A DNA stretch of 40,114 nt from JANQGH01 sp039177555 (GTDB lineage Bacteria; Pseudomonadota; Alphaproteobacteria; DSM-16000; Inquilinaceae). The DNA lies in contig JBCDFV010000040.1 of NCBI GenBank assembly GCA_039177555.1, positions 1 to 40,114 of the forward strand, read 5' to 3'. The notes beneath the pieces were generated by a model. It saw only the letters and a program-made list of their open reading frames with translations. It ran no database searches and was not told where the DNA came from. A program made the position numbers and the translations under genes. Below, in pieces: positions 34,254 to 40,114 of this stretch (positions within the stretch are counted from its first letter, which is position 1; the number at the start of each line of letters is the position of its first letter).

Positions 34254-35993
34254 ATGTTGCGTAAACTCGTCTGGGCTCTCGCGCTAGCGTTAACGGCTTG
34301 TTCGGAAGAAGAATCAAGCGTTCCGGCGGGCGAAACGGAAGCCAACCAGCCATTGTCTTCGGTGCGTGAACCGGATTCCGATGGGCCAGCGTTTTCTGCC
34401 AGCGAAGAAGCGATACTCACTGCGCGAGATAATGAAGTCTCGGAATTTGGTGACCGTGACCAGTACGACTATGTCATGGACACGGCGCTGGGCCGCTACG
34501 CTATCAAGAGCACTCCTCTTCCAGGCCACTATCGGACGCAAGCCTATGGACCACATTGGGCCGGCGCGATCGAGGCCTTACCATCAGGTGTTCTTGTAAT
34601 GAACGCCGCCGGCGAGGTTTTGTTTTTTAGATCTGAAGATGAGGTAGAATATCTCGGTGTCGTATATGAAAATAATCGACCGGCGTTTCTAGAGTATTTG
34701 CCTCATGCAAGCTGGCGCTGGGCACATAATTTTAGGTTTTTTGACATCCAAGCCATCGAGACCGACTACGGAGCACGCGTTTACATTAGTCTGAACTACT
34801 GGGATCGAAGGCATAACTGCCACACCGTTCGTCTCATTGAGAGGGGCCTCGACATAGGAGAAGGCGGCAGTTCGCCCAGTTGGCGTGGAGGTGACTGGCG
34901 GGTTGTTTTTGAAACCTCTCCGTGCATCGAACCCGACCCTGAACTCACATGGTATGGCTACGAGGGCGGCGGCGCTTTGGATATCAAAGACGGTTTCGCT
35001 TACCTGGCAGTTGGCCATTTTGGGCTCCTCGGGCAACGCGGCCAGCCTGTAGCTTCACAGGATCCCGACCTGATGCTTGGGCGTACGTTTCGTATCGACC
35101 TTGAGTCTGGCGAAAGCCAGGTCTTGTCGTTGGGCCATCGAAATCCTCAGGGATTCATAGCTCTCGAAGATGGGTTGCTTTTGACAGAGCACGGTCCGCA
35201 AGGTGGAGACGAACTCAATCTGATTCTGGAGGATCGGAATTATGGTTGGCCGTTAGTTACGCTTGGCACGCAGTATGGCGAGGAGTCGTGGGATTTTGAT
35301 ACTGACTCCAATCCACAGTACAACGTTGATGAACCCGCGCCCGGCCGGCATATGGGTTATGAACTGCCGATGTATTCGTGGGTTCCTTCGATCGGCGTCA
35401 GCTCTTTGCTGCAGGTACATAACTTCAATCCCGAATGGGAGGGTGACCTTCTAGTAGCGAGCCTTAATGGCCACGCCGTGCGACGGCTCCGTTTGGATGG
35501 GCCGCGCGTCGTTTATGACGAACCAATCGATTTCGGTGAGCGCATTCGGGACATCTCGCAAGCTCCCGACGGTGGGCCGATCTTCGTTCTCACGGATGAA
35601 GCGGACTTGGTCGAGATACGTCCCGCGCCAGACGCTTCTGACCTACTCGTTGCCGATGATCCCAATCTACAACTCACGACAATGCCGGGATGGCCAAGAG
35701 CCGAGGCTCGAATTGAAGCTTGTGGCGTATGTCATTCTTACGAACGTGGGCTTCAGAGCAATGTGGCACCCAATCTGTTCGGGATTGTCGGAAGGGAGAT
35801 CGGCGGAACTGACTTTGAGGGGTACTCTGAAGGGTGGCTTGCGCTAGACGGCGTGTGGACGGAAGAAGCGCTGGATCGACTGTTGCGAGAGCCAACCTCA
35901 TTCTCGTCCACTAGCATTATGGCCAGCCAAACTCCTGTCGCAGACCCTGAGGAACGTGAGGCGATGATTGCATTCTTTTTGACACTCAGATGA
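34254..35993 (+). CDS. lipoprotein PQQ-type sugar dehydrogenase fused to cytochrome c
   Basis: About 579 residues. A lipoprotein signal with lipobox LTAC is followed by an acidic linker. A GSDH/sorbosone-dehydrogenase beta-propeller spans about residues 60-460, with GHRNPQG, LLTEHGPQGGDELN, NYGWP and SWVPSIG, the motifs that hold PQQ and the catalytic histidine region. The C-terminal class I cytochrome c domain has heme motif CGVCH near 487-491, a proline/asparagine segment APNLFG and a candidate axial methionine in SIMAS. It would oxidise a sugar or alcohol in the periplasm and pass electrons to its own heme. Base composition is clearly lower in GC than left of the tRNA. Substrate unknown. 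The GTG at 34251 directly precedes the chosen ATG. Confidence 0.85.
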   Translation: MLRKLVWALALALTACSEEESSVPAGETEANQPLSSVREPDSDGPAFSASEEAILTARDNEVSEFGDRDQYDYVMDTALGRYAIKSTPLPGHYRTQAYGPHWAGAIEALPSGVLVMNAAGEVLFFRSEDEVEYLGVVYENNRPAFLEYLPHASWRWAHNFRFFDIQAIETDYGARVYISLNYWDRRHNCHTVRLIERGLDIGEGGSSPSWRGGDWRVVFETSPCIEPDPELTWYGYEGGGALDIKDGFAYLAVGHFGLLGQRGQPVASQDPDLMLGRTFRIDLESGESQVLSLGHRNPQGFIALEDGLLLTEHGPQGGDELNLILEDRNYGWPLVTLGTQYGEESWDFDTDSNPQYNVDEPAPGRHMGYELPMYSWVPSIGVSSLLQVHNFNPEWEGDLLVASLNGHAVRRLRLDGPRVVYDEPIDFGERIRDISQAPDGGPIFVLTDEADLVEIRPAPDASDLLVADDPNLQLTTMPGWPRAEARIEACGVCHSYERGLQSNVAPNLFGIVGREIGGTDFEGYSEGWLALDGVWTEEALDRLLREPTSFSSTSIMASQTPVADPEEREAMIAFFLTLR

Positions 35994-36898
35994 GTAGCGC
36001 CAACGGCTGGCACTTTCGACGAACCAGCCTCGTCCTCGCCACCTGCCTTCTGGCCGCCCCAGCGACCGCGCAGGAGATCCGCGTCATCGACGGCGATACA
36101 TTCGAGATGGATGGTGAGGTGATCAGGCTTTCTGGCTTGGCCGGGTTCGAACCGGACCAGAGTTGCTGGGGAATGGAGGGACATCGGTTCAATGGCCAAA
36201 CCGCCATGGACCATCTGCGCGAGTTGCTGGCATCACGTCCCGATTGTGTCGTGATACGGGAGGGAGATGATGGAATTCCCGAAGCGAATTGCTATGGCGA
36301 GGGGGGCCTGGATTTAGGTCTAGAGATGGCAAGAGATGGTCTAGCCTGGGCCGATCCTGCCGACGGGACTTATGGATTGCATGGAACAGTGCTGCTAGCC
36401 GAAGCCCGAGGTAAAGGTATCTGGGGCGAAGGAGTATACTGCTTGCCGCCGTGGATTTGGTCGGCCTATGGCGAAAACTTTGACTTTTCGGAGGACATCA
36501 ATCTGATCGATGGGGACACGTTTCGTATGAACTGCCAGGTCATCAGGCTTTGGGGCATTGACGCGCTCAACTCAGGCCAAACCTGCATGGTGCGAGGAAC
36601 CGAAACGACCTGGCCCAGCGATCTTGCAACGTTGTCGCTCGGATTCTGGCTTCAGCACCTTTCGAGTTGCGAGACTATCGAAGCGGATGAAGTCGGAATT
36701 GCAGTCGGTCGATGTGTGGCATCCGACGGCAGCGACATTGGGCAGGCACTAGTCGAACTCGGTGCCGCCTTGGTCGATCCCGAGATAAACCACCCACCAT
36801 ACTTGGCCGCTCAGCTTGTCGCGCAGGAGGCAGGTGACGGATATTGGGGTGAGCGTTGGAATTGCAGCCCGCCTTGGGAGTGGCGGGAGCGGAACTAG
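35990..36898 (+). CDS. secreted tandem SNase-like (thermonuclease-fold) protein, probably inactive
   Basis: A 302-residue protein with a Sec signal (hydrophobic SLVLATCLLAAPATA, cleavage near residue 27) and two copies of the staphylococcal-nuclease fold. Each copy starts VIDGDTF or LIDGDTF (residues 32-38 and 172-178), has VIRLxG (44-49 and 184-189), and ends in GxWGExxxCxPPWxW. Active-site residues are incomplete. Domain 1 has GLAGFE where GIDAPE is usual (the Asp-40 equivalent is lost); domain 2 has GIDALN (the Glu-43 equivalent is lost). Neither has the YGR arginine (GIPEANC and GIAVGRC). Start overlaps the dehydrogenase stop (ATGA), so the two are co-translated. A structural or binding role is likely. 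Confidence 0.8.
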   Translation: MSSANGWHFRRTSLVLATCLLAAPATAQEIRVIDGDTFEMDGEVIRLSGLAGFEPDQSCWGMEGHRFNGQTAMDHLRELLASRPDCVVIREGDDGIPEANCYGEGGLDLGLEMARDGLAWADPADGTYGLHGTVLLAEARGKGIWGEGVYCLPPWIWSAYGENFDFSEDINLIDGDTFRMNCQVIRLWGIDALNSGQTCMVRGTETTWPSDLATLSLGFWLQHLSSCETIEADEVGIAVGRCVASDGSDIGQALVELGAALVDPEINHPPYLAAQLVAQEAGDGYWGERWNCSPPWEWRERN

Positions 36899-37037
36899 AA
36901 GAGTGGGCGCCGGCACACGCCCAACGCCCGAAAACCAGTAGCCGACGTTATTGGAATGTGGAAGCATTCAACTCGTCTAGCGGACGAGCTTGATGAGCCA
37001 TAGGCCCACTCGAGGCTGAATTCATGAGGGTTGCGAC

Positions 37038-37466
37038 ATGGACGAACCGTCAAGCCGGAAGTTGCCTCGCGCCGTCAAGAGTAAGCTGAACAAACTTCGC
37101 TGGTCGTATTGGGGGTATATGGCTGCCCACTATGGCCTCGGCATCGTTGCGACAGCGGCAGCATCAACAGGCACGGCAGCTCTCGCAGGGGTGAACGATG
37201 TCTTAACTGCCGAGCCATTTGTCATTGCTGCGGCGATATCCTCGTTGATCCTTACCGTATTCGGACCGGGGAGATACATTCCTGGATATGAGAGAGCGTA
37301 CAAGACGCTCTACTTGGCTGCTATCAAGTACGAGTCTGTCATGACCGAGGACGACGGTCGGGCGCTTGGTGAACTAGAGGACGCATTGAATCGAGCCTTT
37401 GTTGATGCGACGTTCAGCCCAGAGGCAGACCGCAAAAGCGACACCAATGGAGCCAGGCCCAAGTAA
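37038..37466 (+). CDS. two-TM protein resembling SLATT domains
   Basis: A 142-residue protein: basic N-terminus, a helix RWSYWGYMAAHYGLG leading into TM1 (about residues 33-52), a short loop, TM2 (about 59-77), then the motif PGRYIPGYERAYKTLYLAAIKYES and an acidic tail. Two TM helices followed by a conserved A/YRxAWxxLxxAxxRYE-like helix are characteristic of SLATT proteins, proposed pore-forming effectors often paired with nucleotide-sensing partners. No such partner (SMODS cyclase, SLOG) is adjacent, so it is an orphan if the assignment is right. The assignment is by pattern only. Confidence 0.5.
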   Translation: MDEPSSRKLPRAVKSKLNKLRWSYWGYMAAHYGLGIVATAAASTGTAALAGVNDVLTAEPFVIAAAISSLILTVFGPGRYIPGYERAYKTLYLAAIKYESVMTEDDGRALGELEDALNRAFVDATFSPEADRKSDTNGARPK

Positions 37467-37545
37467 CCGTCGTTATGCAAGGGCCAGCGCAATCCCCTAA
37501 GGACCGTCCGCGATCGGGCTCAGCAGCCGGCGCGAAAGCGATTGC

Positions 37546-38049
37546 TTAGGGTTGATTAGGGGTCGTATCAGGACTGGAAGTGTTCTCCGAGATTTCCAGC
37601 GTCATGAAGATGCTGTGCGGGTCTGCTCGATACTCGGCGAATGGGCCGCATGTGCCGAAACCGAAACTGGCATAGAGGGCTCTGGCCGCTGCAAATGCAT
37701 CCATCGACCCGGTTTCCAGACTGAGCCGGTCATAGCCGCGCCGACGTGCCTTGTTGATGATATGGCGGACCAGTAGCGCCGCCACACCCTTGCGACGATG
37801 GGCGGCCGCAGTGTGCATGGACTTGATTTCACCATGACTGGGATCAAGCTGCTTAAGGGCGCCAAAGCCCAGCAGCGCCGACCCGTCCCGAACGCTCCAT
37901 ACTGTCACTTCTGGCGCCTGCAAGTCGGAGAGATCAAGGGCATGCACGCTTTCCGGCGGAGAGTGTGAGGCTGCGTTCGTCAAGTGAACGCGCAGTAGGG
38001 CGACAGTGTCTGGACTGGAGAGATCGTCTTCGATGATCTGTGTCGTCAT
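37546..38049 (-). CDS. GNAT-family N-acetyltransferase
   Basis: A 167-residue acetyltransferase. The beta4 region is LGFGALKQLDPSHGEIKSMHTA, the acetyl-CoA pyrophosphate loop is RRKGVAALLVRHI (R/QxxGxG/A type, about residues 86-98), and the C-terminal ALYASFGFGTCGPFAEY segment is the usual beta6-beta7 tail. Similar proteins are annotated as small-molecule or peptide acetyltransferases; substrate unknown. It is convergent with the SLATT-like gene and expressed alone. Confidence 0.88.
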   Translation of the reverse strand: MTTQIIEDDLSSPDTVALLRVHLTNAASHSPPESVHALDLSDLQAPEVTVWSVRDGSALLGFGALKQLDPSHGEIKSMHTAAAHRRKGVAALLVRHIINKARRRGYDRLSLETGSMDAFAAARALYASFGFGTCGPFAEYRADPHSIFMTLEISENTSSPDTTPNQP

Positions 38050-38424
38050 GTGCCATGACCGTTGGCGATGCCGTCCAGAGATTCTGACAGGCGGCGCACC
38101 GTTTGCAATCGCCGTCGATCAAGCCCGTGAGATAGCGACAACGGAGCGACCCTGAGGTTCGTCTCATTCCTCCGCGATCTATCCAGTGCTGCGGCGCCTT
38201 TGGATCCAGCGACGACTGTCAACACCATGGTCGATGCGGGCGATTTGATGGGGCAAACACTGAATACTCCGCGCCACCATCACAGCAGCGCGGGCCCCTG
38301 ACTTGGCCTTCTTCTTCGTTTGTCGCTCGGTCCTTTCGGGTAAGCCGTGCGAGTGGTATCCTAAAAATCCAACAACCCTTGCGCAAGATGAGCCCTGCAA
38401 AGAGCCTGAGGCGTCGATTTGCCC
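38050..38424. other. 375-base spacer without a credible gene
   Basis: It lies between divergent GNAT and rhodanese genes, so it should hold both promoters. Short frames on the minus strand (38046-38228 and 38179-38400) overlap each other in different frames and resemble nothing I know; they could be remnants of a decayed gene. No tRNA, repeat or clear -35/-10 pair was found. Confidence 0.35.
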
Positions 38425-39087
38425 ATGCCAGTTCGTGTCTTAATCACCGCAACCCGTCCAAGCAACTGCGATCAGCCGGCCCCTTCCTTCGCTCATGAAA
38501 ACGCGTACGGCCGGCTAGTCGTCGCCCACGCGCTGCGTAGCAGTTTTCTCCTAACGGCGCACGCTACTCGCGTGCTGGCTCTTAGCCTCACAGTCATTGC
38601 ATTGCTGTGCGCATCCGCCGTTCAGGCAACGGAGTTAAACTGGCCGGACACCAAAGACTGGGTGCGCAGCGAGTTCCCAGACGCGCCTCAGATCACGGTG
38701 GCAGACCTGTTTGAGACGCTCGCTGAACCGACGCTGCTGATCGATGTACGTGACGTCGAAGAGTACGACGTGAGCCACCTTCCGGGGGCCCTAAATGCCC
38801 AAGACGAGGCGCTCGAACAGCTGGTCAGAGATGTCGACACGGATCGCCAGATTGTTCTCTACTGCTCTGTTGGCTATCGCTCGTCGCGGGCAACGGAAAT
38901 GCTCCGCGATCAAGGTTTCGATAACGTAAGCAACCTCGAAGGCTCAATCTTCGAATGGGCCAACGAAGGCCACCCCCTCGTAGTCGGCGGACCAGATTCG
39001 TCAACACCGACGAGCTTTGTCCACCCTTTCGACGAGGAGTGGGGCACGCTCCTTGACGCGGAACGGCATAGCTACGTAGCGAAGTAG
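38425..39087 (+). CDS. exported rhodanese-domain sulfurtransferase
   Basis: The C-terminal half is a complete rhodanese domain: LLIDVRDVEEYDVSHLPGAL, then the active loop YCSVGYRSS with the catalytic cysteine (about residue 150) and NLEGSIFEWANEGHPL. It is preceded by a hydrophobic stretch ending SAVQA, a Sec signal with cleavage before TELNWP. The start is uncertain: ATG 38425 gives about 49 residues before the signal core, while a GTG at 38572 would give a normal 20-residue signal peptide (MLALSLTVIALLCASAVQA). Neither has a strong ribosome-binding site. Likely a periplasmic sulfur-handling or phosphatase-like protein. Confidence 0.8.
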   Translation: MPVRVLITATRPSNCDQPAPSFAHENAYGRLVVAHALRSSFLLTAHATRVLALSLTVIALLCASAVQATELNWPDTKDWVRSEFPDAPQITVADLFETLAEPTLLIDVRDVEEYDVSHLPGALNAQDEALEQLVRDVDTDRQIVLYCSVGYRSSRATEMLRDQGFDNVSNLEGSIFEWANEGHPLVVGGPDSSTPTSFVHPFDEEWGTLLDAERHSYVAK

Positions 39088-39100
39088 GGATTAAGGAAAA

Positions 39101-39130
39101 CCCGCACCACCGTGAAGGTAGCGCGGGCTT
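39101..39130 (+). terminator. Weak hairpin after the rhodanese gene
   Basis: CCCGC at 39101-39105 pairs with GCGGG around 39123-39127 and is followed by CTTT; ACC/GGT inside can extend the stem. It begins 14 bases after the stop codon. The stem is short and the T run brief. Confidence 0.35.
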
Positions 39131-39230
39131 TGGCTCCAACCGAAGAGTTGGCGGTCGCGAGATCGGTTCTCTAGCCGCCTCGCCGGGATCGCCATACTCC
39201 TCGGCCCTTGGTTCTTGATACCCTCGCGCT

Positions 39231-39491
39231 CTACCTCTGGGCGGTAACCAGTTCTTGTCGCGCCTGGCGACGCTCCCTATCGGCCTTGTTCTGCTTCTCA
39301 AGAATGCGGTTGATTTCCGCAAGCTTACCCTGGAGTGCATCGACTACTGATTGGACAGCGTTCATCTCCTCCTTCAAGCTGATGTTGCCAGCCGCCATGA
39401 AGGCTGCCATCGCGAGGTATTGCGCAGTGTGGGTTGCGTCTAGCGCGTAAAGGATCTCATTTGGGCCAGTCGGCGTCATTTCAGTTGCCAT
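39231..39491 (-). CDS. hypothetical coiled-coil protein
   Basis: An 86-residue product from the ATG at 39491, with AAGAGGAG upstream at about 9 bases. The N-terminal third holds an alanine/methionine-rich helix (AQYLAMAAFMAAGN). Residues about 40-80 form a predicted coiled coil with regular hydrophobic spacing (NAVQSVVDALQGKLAEINRILEKQ) and a charged tail. No family recognised. Its start overlaps the end of the preceding gene by 11 bases. Confidence 0.6.
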   Translation of the reverse strand: MATEMTPTGPNEILYALDATHTAQYLAMAAFMAAGNISLKEEMNAVQSVVDALQGKLAEINRILEKQNKADRERRQARQELVTAQR

Positions 39492-39747
39492 TGATCCGCA
39501 CTCCTCTTTTTCGCCTTGCAAACGGTTCGAAGCCTTCGTCCCCACACTCCTGTTCAGGGTCACCGTTGCACTCCGCCGCATCGTCGTCCTCGACATCCTC
39601 GTCCTCAGCACCCCATACGGCCAGCGTCTCAAGGATGCCGTGGTCGACGGGCATCAGGAGCATGTGCTGATCGCCGACCTGGATCAGGTCCGAGGCGCCG
39701 AGCGCCCACATCACGCGTTGGCGTTCGCTTGGCGTCAGCATCACCAT
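39481..39747 (-). CDS. hypothetical protein with acidic C-terminal region
   Basis: An 88-residue product from the ATG at 39747; an in-frame ATG lies at 39741. The first 45 residues look folded (LTPSERQRVMWALGASDLIQ, then HMLLMPVDHGILETLAVWG), followed by a very acidic stretch (EDEDVEDDDAAE), cysteines in ECNGDPEQECG and a basic end. It overlaps both neighbours by 7-11 bases, so the three genes are one translated unit. No family recognised; the acidic tract suggests a protein- or nucleic-acid-mimicking surface only as speculation. Confidence 0.55.
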   Translation of the reverse strand: MVMLTPSERQRVMWALGASDLIQVGDQHMLLMPVDHGILETLAVWGAEDEDVEDDDAAECNGDPEQECGDEGFEPFARRKRGVRINGN

Positions 39748-40064
39748 TCCCCAACCAACTTGGCGCGGGCGGCGGCGCCCTTCATGAGCCTTTGCTTTTC
39801 TTCCTCTGTTTCGAGCAGGTCCTGAACGGCGTGGAGGATTTGGGCTCCGTTAATCTCCCGGCTCACCAGCCTCAGCGTCAGATCCATGATGTTGAAGCCG
39901 ATCTCGTGGAAGTCAGGGCCGCACTTGCCACGTTTCTGCCGAGCCTTGACCAGCTTCTCGCAGCCGGGGAACTGGATAATCTGTGCGGTAGGTAGGTGAA
40001 CTGGCCCCGATTTCGACCGGACACGTTGGCTTAGGCAAGGAGGCTTAGGGATATTCCTAGGCAC
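39741..40064 (-). CDS. hypothetical protein, 5' end replaced by an insertion sequence
   Basis: The frame reads 107 residues from a GTG at 40064, but that start and roughly the first 23 residues fall inside the predicted insertion-sequence end (from 39997). The native part begins around PTAQIIQFPGCEKLVKARQ and continues with GPDFHEIGFNIMDLTLRL and a helical tail EEEKQRLMKGAAARAKL. The frame also stays open to the window edge. It is therefore probably a 5'-truncated gene now fused to IS sequence. No family recognised. It overlaps the next gene by 7 bases. Confidence 0.5.
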   Translation of the reverse strand: MPRNIPKPPCLSQRVRSKSGPVHLPTAQIIQFPGCEKLVKARQKRGKCGPDFHEIGFNIMDLTLRLVSREINGAQILHAVQDLLETEEEKQRLMKGAAARAKLVGEW

Positions 40065-40114
40065 AGGCTTATGTCGGACGAGTATCAGCGCATAGAGATC
40101 ATCACAGGTGCGGA
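39997..40114 (+). mobile_element. Left end of an IS3-family (IS2-group-like) insertion sequence, partial
   Basis: From 39997 the bases TGAACTGGCCCCG, followed after a short gap by CCGGACA, resemble the IS2 left inverted repeat as I recall it (an ACTGGCCCC core, later CCAGACA). About 75 bases later a transposase reading frame begins. The element continues beyond the window, so the right end and target duplication cannot be checked. Confidence 0.55.
40071..40114 (+). CDS. transposase OrfA, N-terminal fragment (Transposase_8 type)
   Basis: ATG at 40071 opens a frame to the window edge reading MSDEYQRIEIITGA. The RIEIITG pattern directly after a short polar start is typical of OrfA proteins of IS3 (IS2 group) and IS66 elements, which continue with a helix-turn-helix. 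Only 14 residues are visible, so the call rests on this pattern and the repeat-like end upstream. Confidence 0.6.
   Translation, partial: MSDEYQRIEIITGA

Noticed and set aside
33907..34353. 148-residue minus-strand frame ending EEGLEPPTRGL
   Set aside because: Its C-terminus is the antisense translation of tRNA-Met, a well-known artefact found beside many tRNAs. The rest overlaps spacer and the lipoprotein gene.
37491..37551. CCCTAAG/CTTAGGG inverted repeat between the SLATT-like and GNAT genes
   Set aside because: Only 7 bp with a loop of over 40 bases; too weak to call a bidirectional terminator.
38046..38400. Two overlapping short minus-strand frames, possible decayed gene
   Set aside because: Neither shows a family pattern or ribosome-binding site; kept only as a remark on the spacer.

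Overview
The window looks like chromosome from a GC-rich alphaproteobacterium, probably Rhodospirillales-like. The basis is protein style and gene order: an IscR-led SUF operon, a GlnE-Bcp pair, an ScfR-type regulator divergent from isocitrate lyase, and an elongator tRNA-Met with encoded CCA. Genus cannot be assigned from sequence alone.

Layout. 1-3440: a partial DUF4170 protein, isocitrate lyase and, divergently, its likely ScfR/RamB-type regulator. 3640-5163: a short-chain dehydrogenase and TetR regulator behind two perfect 15-bp operators. 5171-8241: GFA-family protein, thioredoxin-reductase-like flavoprotein with LysR regulator, and Bcp peroxiredoxin. 8351-15876: GlnE, a large AsmA/DUF3971 envelope protein and TyrS. 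15919-26393: an alpha/beta hydrolase and, divergently, a long iron-sulfur assembly locus: cysE, iscR, NifS/IscS-like desulfurase, [2Fe-2S] ferredoxin, sufB, a small two-TM protein, sufC, sufD, sufS, a SufT-like DUF59 protein, chorismate mutase and a SufA/ErpA-type carrier. 26480-33663: endonuclease/exonuclease/phosphatase-family protein, MnmA, SCP2 protein, an MDR/NQO/HAD operon and a Tat-exported CpdB-like nucleotidase.

At 33874-33950 lies tRNA-Met(CAT). To its right the composition changes: genes are visibly less GC-rich and mostly accessory. They are a lipoprotein PQQ-type sugar dehydrogenase fused to cytochrome c, a secreted tandem SNase-like protein with degraded active sites, a SLATT-like two-TM protein, a GNAT acetyltransferase, an exported rhodanese and three overlapping unknown small genes. 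The last is interrupted at its 5' side by the left end of an IS3-family (IS2-group-like) insertion sequence that runs off the window. This part looks like a tRNA-associated genomic island or mosaic region.

How it works together. The central locus couples cysteine synthesis (CysE), sulfur mobilisation (two desulfurases), electron supply (ferredoxin), scaffold assembly (SufBCD) and delivery (SufA/SufT-like). IscR-type control is supported by a close match to the IscR type-1 operator just upstream of sufB. The most unusual candidates are the uncharacterised membrane protein between sufB and sufC, chorismate mutase inside the suf operon, and the sugar dehydrogenase-cytochrome / degenerate double-SNase gene pair.
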